A DNA stretch of 60,000 nucleotides from Apostichopus japonicus (taxonomy: Eukaryota; Echinodermata; Holothuroidea; Aspidochirotida; Stichopodidae), in NCBI RefSeq assembly GCF_037975245.1, contig NC_092572.1, positions 21,752,489-21,812,488 on the forward strand. The letters are read 5' to 3'. The translations under genes and the position numbers were made by a program. The notes beneath the pieces were generated by a model. That model searched no databases. It saw nothing but the letters and a program-made list of their open reading frames with translations, and was not told the origin of the DNA. Positions 12,101 to 27,100 of the stretch are shown piece by piece (the first letter of the stretch is position 1; each line of letters opens with the position of its first letter).

Positions 12101-15100
12101 TACTATAATTCTAAATACCTGCATGGTGACTTACTTCTATTTTACTGTCCTGGTCCAGACTAGCCTACTATAATTCTATATACCTGCATGGTAACTTACT
12201 TCTATTTTACTCTTCTGCTCCAGTTGATTAGCTTTGGCATTGTTCTGCTGTGTACTCATAACACTTTCTAACGCCTTGTTCTTTGAGTTGGCATCACGGA
12301 GCTGGTCTTCTACTTTCTGTTAAGTAAATAATTCAAGATCAACTTTACTATAAAGAAAATCAGCATTTTCCACATGATCCCATCAATTGTTAAATAAATT
12401 TGTAAAATACATGCGCATATTTTATGTTAAGTTACAGACAACTTTACCTACAGCTTTACCAAAAGATTTGGTAAAGTACCCTCCAAGATCATGCAGAGTG
12501 TGTGAGCCAACTTCCTAAGTATGCTATGATCTTTGTATGCTACTGTTCTGTAACGGTCCTTACGTACACTTCACATAATCACATACTACATATTTGTCCA
12601 CCCAAACACTAGTATGTCTCTTCCGGTGTTGCTACGACTGTCATTGAACACAGAATATTGTGGCATATATTATACATAGATGGGTAAAGTATACAAAGTC
12701 TCTATAAGAGAGAGTACAGCCTTTATCCCCCACCTCCTTCATCACCACCCCATCATCTCCACACCCCTATCTCATTCACAACCCACACATCCTTCATTCA
12801 CCCATCTCTATTACTCCTTCACCACCACCACCACTTTCTTCACCCCCATATCTTTCATACAACCCCTCCCCCCCCCCAAAAAAAAATCATTCATTCGATC
12901 TCTTTTAACCTTGTCCCCTTTAACACCACCACCACTTTCTTCACGCCTATCTCCTTTCACCCCCACATTTCCTATGCCCCCATTTCCTTCACCCCCTCCC
13001 AGCACCACATCTCCTCCACCTTCATCCCATACATGTTTCTTTGAGGTCTACAGAATAAGGTTGATTCATATATACAGGTTTCTTTGAAGGACAACAATGA
13101 TCTGCTGATTAATTTGCCTGCCCATGCATCAATCCCAATTACTTATTAACCATTTATTAATACATAAATCTGAAACACCTTGTGCAACTAAACTTCAGGA
13201 ATTCAGAAGTTTTTTCATACTCAGTTGCACTATGAAAGCAGTAACTACTTCCAATAATGCTTTATATATTTAGTCATCCCCTCAGGAATCTTCAAAAATG
13301 AAGACAGTCTCTATATATTTGTAAATTCATCTTTTTTACAACTACCTCAACATAATTTACATATCAGTTTGCATTGTGCACTGATATAAACCAAGTTGGA
13401 ATCAGAGATCATCTCACCTTGACCCTCCTGACGGCCTCACTGAATTCAGCCTGGTAGGTTTTGAATGCATCGGTGTTCACTCCTTTAGAGACGAATGAAA
13501 CCCGATGGGTTAAAGTTCCGACTGACCTCAATAAACTTCTCTTTTTCTGGGGCATATTTGACCTTTCTTTCAATCCTTCCACTAGATTAAAGACCGGACC
13601 GCTAAACACTTTTAATAAAATCTCATCATCTTCATTGACTCTTTCTGCTTTCACTTCCGGGAACAAACTCAATAATGCACGGGCAGATTTCTTCCAAGGT
13701 ATCAGGGCATCTTTATCCACGGAGATGCCCGAACTGATACTGTCAGAGGATACGGTCTCACCCGAGGAGCATCTCTTCACCGTGTCATCTAGTTCATCCT
13801 CTTTGTTTTCCTTGTTCACATTTTCTTCTTCCGATACGCTGTATGCTCTACCTCCGATACTGTAATCACCGGCGCCTGTCTTATCTCGCCGCCCTGGAAG
13901 ACCGTTAACCGATCTACTCGAACCAGCTTCGAGTACATCCTCGTACGGTCCGGCCACCTCGCCATTAAATGAGGTCCTTTCCCTCGTTTGCTTATCCGAT
14001 TCTTCTTTTGTACTGTCCAACATAGCACTACTAATCCTAGCGAGAGTTAAATTTCTACCTACTTTATGAACGACACTTTTCTGTACATCACCATTAGCCA
14101 CAAACTGGTTACTGGGTTTGAGTATGTCCTCACTAGCTAACACCTGTTGGCGTTCATACTCATCAACTAGATTCTGCATTGCCTCTGGATGATACTCCTT
14201 TAGGGATTCCTCCTTCAGCATGTTGTCCAGTTCTCCGTCGAGTGTTTCAGTGGTGTCTAAGTTCACACTAGCACCGGGAAGATCACTATCACCATTCAAT
14301 GCATAAGTTCTAACATCACTCAAATCACTCTCGATAAATGTATCTAAAGAATTCATTTTATAGGTCTTGTTAGACTGCTTTACATTTTTATTATCTCCTT
14401 CAGAATGACCCTGGTTATTATGCCAGGAAGCCCCCCTCCCCAATGTTGGTTGTCTTATAACACTTCCCCCCTGTATGGTACCAGCTGCTGGTAGGAGTGG
14501 AGCCCACTCCACTTTTTGCTGTTCTATAATTTGGGAACATTTAGAGCGATCCTGCTGGCAACACACGTAATCGTCCAACACGGCAAACATGTCGGGAGCT
14601 GTAACGAGAAATAGATCGAGTCCTCCGTGTTTGTTAATTAACTCCTGATGTTCCGAAGAAAGTCGCGAGACTTCATCCAACAGAATAGAACTGTTACATT
14701 TCAAAGGTCCATTGTTTTCCAAAATTTCGGCAAAATGACTGGAAAAAGAAATAGAGAGAAAATGACAACTCGAGTTCAGACTCCACTGCAAATGAATACT
14801 TCTTTCAATTAGAGTCAAGTTTTTACAACTTGAATAACTTTACATTTTGCGCTTTTGTCCTATTGTTATACATTGCATACTGACAAAAATGCTTAATACC
14901 CTGTACTCAGAATCAACATCTGCAGGATTAACTACAAACACCCAACTACAAAATGCTTAATACCCTGTGCTCAAAATCAACATCTGCAGGATTAACTACA
15001 AACACCCAACTACAAAATGCTTAATACCCTGTGCTCAAAATCAACATCTGCAGGATTAACTACAAACACCCAACTACAAAATGCTTAATACCCTGTGCTC

Positions 15101-18100
15101 AAAATCAACCTCTGCAGGATTAACTACAAACACCCAACTACAAAATGCTTAATACCCTGTACTGAGAATCAACCTCTGCAGAAATAACTACAAACACCCA
15201 ACTACAAAATGCTTAATACCCTGTACTGAGAATCAACATCTGCAGGATTAACTGCAAACACCCAACTACAAAATGCTTCATACACTGTGCTCAAAATCAA
15301 CATCTGCAGGATTAACTACAAACACCCAACTACAAAATGCTTAATACCCTGACCTTAAAATCAACATCTGCAGGATTAACTACAAACACCCGACTACAAA
15401 ATGCTTAATACCCTGAACTCAAAATCAACATCTGCAGGATTAACTACAAACACCCGACTACAAAATGCTTAATACCCTGAACTCAAAATCAACATCTGCA
15501 GGATTAACTACAAACACCCGACTACAAAATGCTTAATACCCTGAACTCAAAATCAACATCTGCAGGATTAACTACAAACACCCAACTACAAACTGCTTAA
15601 TACCCTGAACTCAAAATCAACATCTGCAGGATTAACTACAAACACCCAACTACAAAATGCTTAATACCCTGAACTCAAAATCAACATCTGCAGGATTAAC
15701 TACAAACACCCAACTACAAAATGCTTAATACCCTGTACTCAAAATCAACATCTGCAGGATTAACTACAAACACCCAACTACAAAATGCTTAATACCCTGT
15801 GCTCAAAATCAACATCTGCAGGATTAACTACAAACACCCAACTACAAAATGCTTAATACCCTGTGCTCAAAATCAACATCTGCAGAATTAACTACAAACA
15901 CCCAACTACTAAATGCTTAATACCCTGTGCTCAAAATCAACATCTGCAGGATTAACTACAAACACCCAACTACAAAATGCTTAATACCCTGTACTCAAAA
16001 TCAACATCAATCTGTATCTATAGTAAGCCACTATCCATAGTATTAACTACGCATACATCTCTATAATAACCAATATTAATAGCTAATAACTAATTACCAG
16101 TACAAATATAAATGTAATATCAACAGTTGAGAATACTCACAGATGCAACACAAGCACTTGATTTTTATCATCCTCTGATAATATAACAATAGGTTTTTGA
16201 TGTTGTTCCTGATGAAGCCATGGATCTTGCCGGACATTTCTTTGTAAAGAACTAATAAGGACAAAAAAAAGGGGATAAAGAGGCTTCTTTTAAACATTAA
16301 TTCACATAGAAGGTTCACAGATTTATTGTCAAGGTTAAACCAAAACATTTTGCCAAACACTTGAGAGGATTTCAATCGCTTACCATGTTTAAATCAGCGT
16401 TTTAAAAAAAATGTTTAAAAGGTTGAACTTCTATGGTTCTCTGTATAAAAATTGCGAGATGTATGATTTTATTTGTATAAATACCAAATTTTGCTATTTG
16501 TATAGCATTTTGAAGAATGGTACCAGCAAATTAGTCTCTGCATTGTTCTCCTAAGAACATTATTGCTCAAATTATGCAGGTGAGAATTTAACAATTTTTT
16601 TTTTCCCCACATGCTTTCAAGATAAATCCAAAGTGACCATTAATATAATAATAATTATATTAATAATATTTGCTTTTTATATAGCGCTTTATACCAGCGA
16701 TAGGTCTCAAAACACTTTACAGACGTTATATTACCCCCTGGTCAATGATAACCTGTCCCAGAGACAATCCCTCCAGTCGGCAGCAGTTATATACTGCGCC
16801 CAATGACAAGTTACATCACAGGTACCCATTAAACCCCTGGGTGGAGAGAGGCAAGTGAGATAAAGCATCCTGCCCAAGGACACAATGTAATGAGCTAGGC
16901 AGGAGTCGAACCAGCAATCCTTGGATCACGAGTCCGACGCCTTAACCAATTGGCCACCAGGCTCTCACCATAGCACCTGGAATAGACCATGAATACTAAC
17001 CTCATCACGTTGTAGTCCTGGTTGAACTCCTCGACGTTGGTGTCTGAATAGAACTGACGGTCATCTCGGTCAGCAAAGCCGATCTCTACCTTCACCGCTT
17101 CCTTCTTCTTCTTCTTATTTTTAGTCTTGGGTGCCTTCTTCTGAAGGTTGCAAAGAAATCACAGAAAGAACTAACTTTAATGTTATCTATTTTTTAGAAA
17201 ATAATTCATATCATAATATAAAGTAGAGTTACATACTCATATTGCAGTAAAATAACACCTGAGTTCTCCTCAGGTACATTGTGCAACAAGAATATTTTAC
17301 TTTTCTCATTATCCACTGCTTCCGTGATGCAGCTCTGTCGGTTTGGACGGTAGTTGTTAAGGCAGGGGTGGGCAACCTTTTTGAATGAATGGGCCTGATA
17401 TAAGGAGTGAAAAATTGACAGGGCCGCACCTAACCAACGACCTGTTGTTGATTTCAAACCTAGGAATACAAGGACTTTCAAGCAATAGGTGTGTGCTTAT
17501 TAATCTGTATTCACCAAAATACAATGTCGATACAGTACAAGTACAGTTGACAAGTAATGGGGATAATAGGCCTACCTGACAGCATCATTAGTGTCGATAA
17601 ATTCGAAGCAGCTAGCTTGTTTTTTTGTGATGATGTAAAATAGATTGATTTTTTTTCTTTTCCTTGAGACATGACACGCGCCGAAACAAAATCACTGGCG
17701 GGCTGCATGTGGCCCGCCGGCCGTAGGTTGCCCACCCCTGTGTTAAGGACCAAGGAGAACCACTCAAAATAACACTGCAGGTTTATCACCCCGGGAAGTC
17801 AACCAGATATTCCACCAAATCAAAGCTCATGAGTGAATATTAATATTCATCAATTTTGATATATATTTGGATCAATATAAAAATAATGAAACAAACTGAG
17901 AAAGCAATGTTACATACTCAATATTGATATACAACAACATGATTATAGTGCCCTAGACTACCCAATCCTAAACTAGACATTTAGAAAAAAAAAATTATCA
18001 ATCACACTCTGTTGTGCTACTTATTACAGACTGAAATATGTTACACTACCTGCTAAAAAGAACATGTGCTACTTATGCCACCACCTTTAATTAATAAATC

Positions 18101-21100
18101 ACTGAACAAACTTGTACAATGCTTTTTTTAAACAAATTTTGAAATGCACAGCTCTGAGCAATTCGGTAGTGTAAAAATAAGGAAATAATCTGGTCCACTG
18201 TACTATGTTATTCTACAACACACTAGCATAATGAAAGACACATTGCATATAACACTGTACACAACTCTGACACTATTCTGTATTAATAAGGAAATAATCT
18301 GGTCCATTGTACTATGTTATTCTACATTACACACTAGCATAATGAAAGACACATTGCATATAACACTGTACACAACTCTTGAACTATTCTGTATTAATAA
18401 GGAAATAATCTGGTCCACTGTACTATGTTATTCTACAACACACTAGCATAATGAAAGACACATTGCATAACACTGTACACAACTCTGACACTATTCTGTC
18501 AAAAATAAGGAAATAATCTGGTCCATTGTACTATGTTATTCTACAACACACTAGCATAATGAAAGACACATTGCATAACACTGTACACAACTCTGACACT
18601 ATTCTGTCAAAAATAAGGAAATAATCTGGTCCACTGTACTATGTTATTCTACAACACACTAGCATAATAAAAGACACATTGCATATAACACTGTACACAA
18701 CTCTGACACTATTCTGTCAAAAATAAGGAAATAATCTGGTCCATTGTACTATGTTATTCTACATTACACACTAGCATAATGAAAGACACATTGCATAACA
18801 CTGTACACAACTCTGACACTATTCTGTCAAAAATAAGGAAATAATCTGGTCCATTGTACTATGTTATTCTACAACACACTAGCATAATGAAAGACACATT
18901 GCATATAACACTGTACACAACTCTGACACTATTCTGTCAAAAATAAGGGAATAATCTGGTCCACTGTACTATGTTATTCTACAACACACTAGCATAATGA
19001 AAGACACATTGCATATAACACTGTACACAACTCTGACACTATTCTGTCAAAAATAAGGAAATAATCTGGTCCATTGTACTATGTTATTCTACAACACACT
19101 AGCATAATGAAAGACACATTGCATAACACTGTACACAACTCTGACACTATTCTGTCAAAAATAAGGGAATAATCTGGTCGAACCTCTTCAGGTTCTGGTT
19201 CTTCTTTCTTCAAGATGTAGGATGGTTCCTGGTGCAGCATTGGGGAGGAGTCTTCAGTGAAATCCTCAGAGTGAGTATCACTCACTGATATCGTTACTGT
19301 TTCGGGAACACTGACTGACCGTTCAGAAATAACCATGTCCACATGTTCTAGAGACTGAACACTCGTATGGGAACCAACGTCTGGAAACAAGATATCAGAA
19401 ATTTATATCAGTATGGTAGAGAAGGTGAACCAATATCAACTATGGTTGATATTTCTCAGTGTCATGGAAGAAGTTGTTGGAGTTTCATCCAGCAAAGTCA
19501 TATAGTTGGTACTCTTCTTGAAGCACGATTAAGAATATGTTTATTTCACATGACAACATGCTTTTCTTTTTATTCTTATTGCCTTTCATTTGTAGTGGCA
19601 TCGATATTCACAAGATCTAATGTGCAAGCTATATTGAGATCATTCTATTTCACTTTCAGAGTTTTTATATATTAGTAAAACGAATCCAGTTTAAGTAGTT
19701 TGTGTAGTGACGTATGAACTATACTTTCTTCACCTGTTCAGTTAGTTTAAAGGGTTTCTGTCCTTGTTTACTGCTGCCATGGCTGTGTATGAGTTTTTGC
19801 AGAAGCAGGATTCTTGAAACTGAGTCAAACCCTGACTACTGCTTTAAAATGACAATTTGTACCATGATAAGGGCAAGATAACAGTAACAACATTCTTTCA
19901 TACCACTGTAGAACAGGGACAACATGAAGACAGTAAGGAACCCATAATGAATCAAGTGGGGTCAACATGATGTAAATTGGGACAGCACCATGGCAATGAA
20001 AATAACATGAAGTTTAATGAGGACAATGTGAAGGGCAAAAAAGAAACAATATGAAATATGGAAAAGTCCATACATAAAAGTTCTTGGTTAGGAGGAAATC
20101 AAAGCTTCAAAGAACTGATTTTCCTCAATTAGGGTATGCCAATAGGAATATAAAGAATACTACAACATAACTGGGAATGAGTTTAACAAAACATTCATAT
20201 ACAAACTTCATTACATCTAAAGGATTGGCATGAAAATCAGAGTTAACTCAACAAACCAGTAACAACTAAAGGCGGTTTTCTTTTGGTGGTAACCAACTAT
20301 GCCTGAGTCGGGTTCCCGGGTACCAGACACGGGCGGGCCTATTACCACTTGTTGTGGCCATAGTCATTTCCTCTCCATTGTGCAGACTGTTTTCCTTTGT
20401 TTACATTTACCATCCCATTTACTGGTGGATCTATTGTGTAGAGCTAACTGTGCGTAACAATGAGGCTGTAGAAAGAGGCTGTGGAGGGGGTAGAAACCTG
20501 GAAAGCATTGGCAGACGTCATATGTAGGGGGAATGGTTGGGTATTTTTTTACCAATTACCAACCTGAGAAATCTTGTTCGTGTTGGGACTGGTCGCCTTG
20601 CCCTTTGTCTTTGTGTTTACCTTTCTTGTTCTTCTTCTCTTTCTTATTCTGTTTGCTGCCAAACAATGGAGGAAAAAAAAACAATCTCTTTCAACATAGT
20701 CTCATCTTATTATGTATTTCACAAACTTAGTTCCAGTTTCAAACTTCTGAAACCAATCATCAGTTATCCAAAACAATTTACAGCCATTCATCAAAAGCAA
20801 TGTAAGGTCCGTGTTCCGATACCTTCGTATCTTCATAATTCACTAAGAGCGTTGTGATTAGCAAACAGTGCTGTCTCAATGTTCCTCTTTTCAAAGAAGA
20901 CAATAACATATTTCAAAAGCTTGCCATTGGCCACAAACCTGTGTTCAATGTCCTTGAAATGAAGAAGGTGGTAAGAACAAAGTGATGACATAACCAGAAA
21001 ATTAGGCAGTCACTCCCTTTACATAAAAAAATCCCTTTACATCAATGTGCATAATTAGCTAATCTTTATTCATAAATATAACTAGAATTAAGTAAAGACT

Positions 21101-24100
21101 TGTAAAATGGTCAATCTTTGATGGATATTTTATGGGAGTTGCAGCTATTTTCGTGATTGATAATGCCAATAAGAGTGATTTAGGACAATGTTGTCATAGG
21201 TGTCCGTATACCTTTAACTGTGAGTATTATGAATCGGTTGCATGCAGAGCTGGCTAATGATTACAACAAATAAACTTGTGGTTCTCCTCAAGAAAACTGG
21301 GAGTGCTAGTTATGTTCCCACAGCCAGTCTGGTTTTCACTCATATGTTTATCTCTTTCAGTTTTATGTGGCTACTGGGGATCTGACCCAGCTATTACTCT
21401 AATAATAGACTAAGTTGTCCAGCCACTCTAGTTGATGAGCCGTACATGTTTAAAGGATCATTTCTCAAAATCATAAAAGTGTAGAGAGACACATCCTCGA
21501 TTTCTAAAGAGTGCTATTTTCTCAACGCTGAGCAGAGACTCACCCAGATGGTTTGACTTTTCTTTTCTCCTGCTGACCTTTGCTGTGGTGCTTTGAAACG
21601 ACCAGGCCATCCTCTCCATAGATGGAGATGTCATCGATGACACCAAAACAATCCGGGGTAAAACATGTCCCACCCAGCATGTCCTGTTAATAGAACCGCA
21701 AAAGTTCAAACTCTATTTAGTCGTAGGAATATATGCAGTATTGTAGACCAGTCACGACATAAGCTTGCTACGTTGTTCTCAGTTATGTTAAGGCAACGGC
21801 TCAGTTCACATTGAGATTTTTTTGCTAATTTATATTGAGCATAAATCTGACAGTGCTATGTCCACTCTGATAAAACTGTACTTGCCTTGGGTCAAGTGTA
21901 ACCTATGCATGATTCTGACCAAACTATATAATATTTACACATACTTAGACATTTACCTAAAGTGACCTCTGTAGTTACAACATTTATTTTATGAATTTTA
22001 CCCACTGTTTACATTCATGTCTGTTGTGTGTGTGATGGACTAAGGTAACATATCTTTCTTAGGCAGGATATTATCTTTCCTGTAATACCCCCCCCCCCCC
22101 CCCCACTAGACTTTCAAAGATCTGCAATGCAATACACAGCTTTAAAAGAACCAGAGCTGTATGATAAAGCATTCATGATAATCCAGTTTGGCAATTGGTC
22201 TTTAGTAGGGAGTTAAATTTACATTTTTCTATTTAGACAGTGTTCAACAGTATACAGCTTTAGTCCAAGTTTATCCCTCACAAATTAACAGATGCAAGAA
22301 TTCATTACAATTGATCCTTGTCTAGCTGAATTAGTGATTTTGATTCAACAGACAGAGAGACGGATGGACACACAACACTTTTGATAGTACCAGCACTACA
22401 AAGGTGCAATGGGTAAGAACATTAATGGTTTTCACGCCCCTCTCCCACCCCCCGCCCCCCGAGACTATCTTGCCCCTTAACCTCAATACCCTTTAGGCTA
22501 TTCTGTTTTGCAAAACAATACAGTATATTTTTGGATAAAAACCAATTAATATTGAACACTGAATCCTAGTATACATGGAGATATTTTAGAATGCTAGACT
22601 GTTTGCTGTACTGGTGATGGTCATGATTGATTGAATTGTGTACACTTTGGTGTGTAGGTGTGACAAGTTACCAATGACCAGGGCTAAGTTGTACACGCTA
22701 TGGTACACTCTTTGTAGCTGCGCCTTTGAACAATTTCTGTTGATTTTGGCCCTATATAAATATCCTCTGATTGATTGATTGCATGTTTTCTTACCCTGTA
22801 AGTGTTTCTCTGTCTAATATCTTTAAGTTTCTTCCAGCAGTTGGTATGATAATCTACTTTACAATGTTCAGTACAGAGTACCTCCACATAACCTTTAAAG
22901 TACATATCATTAAAGTATATCTCATGGCGAGTATTGCATCCCTCGTATCGACAATAAGCCCCCGGAGGAGGTGGGTTCAAGCAGTTGTCTTTCAAGGCTG
23001 ATAAAGTTTGCTGTTTATGAAGAAAAAAAACAAGAGAAACATATCTAACATGTGACCAGAAACAAATCATAAATATTTCATGATTCTTCTTTCTTAAATC
23101 AGCCATTACTATGAATTTGATGGGCTTAAAGGATGACTTGAGCTTTAAAAATTCTATTAAACTGTCTCCGATTATGACATTATATCAACTGAGCTACACT
23201 AAGCTAACTCATGCATGCTGCTCTCAAGACGTATGACATACATATTGCACATTCCATCAGAAATAGCTCCCTACAAAGCATAGATCATGGGAAACCATTA
23301 CGACATATTCAAAGTCTTCAAGTTTGTTTGATAAAATGCATAATCACAATACATTTCAAACTTTTAACCACCTCTGTTGCCTTATCAAACTTTCTATTAC
23401 ATGATTAAGACACACATTACCTAAATCTCAGGTCAAATATCTAGAAGAACACATATAACAGAAATATAACCTTACTATTTAAATGTTTCCCATTTGTTGG
23501 ACTTTTGGCATATTGAAGTCTAAACATCAGCCTTGAATAATTTAGCAGCAAGCAGCAGAGTTCAATGCGGTTAATACTTACAGTCATACAACCAGATTCA
23601 GTCTGTTTAATGTTAACATCTGTACCAGGCCAGGTCTCGATTGATGTCTCAAAGTTATCATTGATACGCATGGCTTTCTCTATATTATCAAGGCCTTCCT
23701 TAAATCTAGGGAGAGTGGAAGGGGAGGAAGGGTGAGGGAGAGTGGAAGGGGAGGGGTGGGGGAGGGTGGAAATGGAAGATAGAAAAAGATAAAACAAACA
23801 GAAACTTTAATGAACCACATAAATACTTCAGTGAACTAAACTGACACTTTAGCGAACCAACACCATAGGTGTCAGTAAACCAAATTGATATTTCAGGTAT
23901 TAACCAAAGTGATATTTTAGTGAACAAAAATTGACACCTCAAGTTTAAACCAAGTTGATATTTAAGCAAACTTAGTCGATACCTCATTGACTCAACTAAT
24001 AACTAAACTGACCGAGGAGAAGCTACAGTCAATTAATTTTTTTTCTACTTATTAGAAAAAAACATCAATACCAAATACTTTTTTTGTTCCTATCAAAACT

Positions 24101-27100
24101 TATTTGAGTCCTTCATAGGTGTTAATGATGATTGGTAGAAGTTAACCACTGTTTGTTACATACGGCAGTCACCTGTAAATACGCACCAGTATTAATAAAT
24201 CAAGACTCCCTCTTGATTTGAGGTTCCCCGTTCCTCTGCAATGTTGCTTTTAATAATGCTCCTTGACTTTCTTAGTTGGCTGTGCCTCCTAATATATTTC
24301 AAACTAGATGGCTTACACTTTTTTTTTTTTGGGGGGGGGGGGGGAGGGCATAGGGTGATCCCTGTTGTAGCGAGATCTCAAGATTCAATAAAGCATATGA
24401 TGTAGGCTACTCACTGATTCATTTTATAATTGGTTAAAGCTTTTCCATAGTAAGGTAAAGCAGTACGGGTTGTTTTGTGATTTGTCAAGATCAAGTCAAA
24501 TTTCTCCATAGCTGACAAGTAATGCTGAAATGAAAAATGAAAAAAAGTATATTAATTCATTTATTTTAATCAAATTGTTTACTACCTATCCTTTCTTTCT
24601 TTTTCTCTTTTTGTTTTTATTCCAGCAGTCCTGCGTGGACAGAAGAGATGCGAAGTCACTGATTTGTATCAACAACAGGTTGATTAATTGTCATCATACA
24701 ATGGGGGTTGAATCAATGTAATAATGTAATAAGCAAACCTGCTTAGTTGAATATACTGGAACTCACTGCAAGACTACCTTGCTCACTACCTGAGCCTCAA
24801 AATGTCAACATTATGAAAACACATATTGTTTTCTCTTAACATAAAATACTTAATCTTACTTCTTTACAGTTGCCTAAGACTCAGTGATGAGCCTGGGGTA
24901 AAAAAAAAAAAAAATCACGGAACTTTGCAAATATTGCGGTATAGGCTCCAGTTTGCATATGCTACAGTGTGTTAGGATAATAGTTCTTGTCCCCAAGGTA
25001 GAAAAGAAATCACGGAAAAAGCTCATGTCTGAAGACTTCACCTTCACTTAATACTGTCGCTTGTATTTTCTTTTCACACTCTTTCCAAAGCATTTCGCTT
25101 CAAGTTTATACAATGAGAAGCATGCATATCCGGTCCAAGTATGATGAATCTGGTTTAACAAATAGCAAACTGCTTTGCAAAGACAACACCTGCCATAATA
25201 TTGATATACAAACTGATCTTGTAAAATGATGATTTTTTGTTCATGTCTTACATGTGGATTCCCGGTCTCCAGGGCAGCCATACCATGAGCATACAGAACG
25301 ATGATATAATCGCCCTCTGTTATACCACCAAACTGCGAGATAAAAACAAAGACATAATTCACATGAGAATCCATTTCTAGGATCTAGAATGGTAAAAGTT
25401 GTCATTTCTAATTAAACAGAAAACTATTATTATGAATTCTGCTATATATCCTTGTGTAATTAATCCAAATTCTGTGCATTAATCTTAAATCATAAAAACT
25501 TGTCACTTCTTCGTACCTTCTTTTTTGTTTGACTCATTAGCTCGACTGCTCTTTGGTAGCCCTCGTAGGCCTGACGGCCCCTACCCTCCAGGTAGGCCTT
25601 CGAAGCATTTCCCAACACTGTGTTCGATTCCTTGGCCATTGCTTGCTTGCTGTCCATCTCGGCCTACAAAGGGGAAGAAATGATCAACCTTCAAATAATG
25701 GCATCGGGGTTTGAATATGAAAGTCTTTAATCCCTTCAAAAATCCACCACTGGCATAATGAGCTCCCAAAATATAGCATATTTACAGTGCTAAAAAACAA
25801 AATTTAAAAATTTGTCAGTAGGCTTTCTGCACTAATTAGACATGGAAGCCCACATCTAGCAAATACTGTTTTATCATAGTTATGGATAACTCCAGAGTAT
25901 GACCTTTCTATTTATGGTCACTGCACAGTGAGAGTGACATCGCCATGGTAACTAAGCAAATAGACAAAACATTATAAGTGTAGGAAAACTTCGGTTTTCG
26001 AAACACATGGGTCAATCATGATTTCATAGACCACCCACCTTTTCTGATGTTTTCTTTTGTCTGGTTAAACTGAGGGTGGGTTTAACTGGCCAAATTCAAA
26101 TAACCGTATCCAGAGTTAGTAACAAGATGTGTGGTCTTTACATGTAATTGCCACATTGTCTGTCACAAGCATATCCATTTTTAGGACTTTCCAAGTAAAA
26201 GTTTATTTGACTGATGTAAAAGGAACATATTCAAAGCATTGCAATGAAATTTGTATACCATTCATACATAGCATTCCAATTCATACGCAGCATTCCGATT
26301 CATACAAAAAGCATTCCAATTCATTGATACATAGCATACAAATTCATAAAGTGCATTCCATTGATATATCATAGCATCCCAATTCATACAAAGCATTCCA
26401 ATTGATACATAGCATTCCAATTCATACAAAGCATTCCAATTGATACATAGCATTCCAATTCATTCATAGCATTCCAATTCATACAGAGCATTCCGATTCA
26501 TACAGAGCATTCCCATTCATAGAAAGCATTCCCATTCATACATAGCATTCTGATTCATACATAGTATTCTCATTCATACAAAGCGTTCCAATTTATACAA
26601 AGCATTACAATTCATACATAGGATTCCCATTCATACATAGCATTCCCATTCATACAAGAAACATTCCAATTCATACAAAGCATTACAATTCATACAAAGC
26701 ATTCCTTTGATACATATCATCCCAATTCATTAAGAGCATTCCATTGATATATCATAGCATCCCAATTCATACAAAGCATTCCAATTCATACATAGCGTTC
26801 CAATTCATACAAAGCATTCCAATTGATACATAGCATTCCAATTCATTCATACCATTCCAATTCATACATAGCATTCCCATTCATACATAGCATCCCGATT
26901 CATACATAGCATTCCGATTCATAGATAGTATTCTCATTCATACAAAGCGTTCCAATTTATACAAAGCATTACAATTCATACATAGCATTCCCATTCATAC
27001 ATAGCATTCCCATTCATACAAGAAACATTCCAATTCATACAAAGCATTCCCATTCATACATAGCATTCCCATTCAAACATAGCATCCCAATTCATACATA

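Noticed and set aside
12680-13087. 135-codon Pro/Ser/Thr-rich plus-strand frame
   Set aside because: Low-complexity C/T-rich DNA inside an intron, with no splice or family support.
13461-13865. 134-codon plus-strand frame
   Set aside because: Shadow of exon 22 on the opposite strand.
14885-16012. CRISPR-like array
   Set aside because: The whole 64-bp unit repeats with no unique spacers, and the locus is an intron of a eukaryotic gene.
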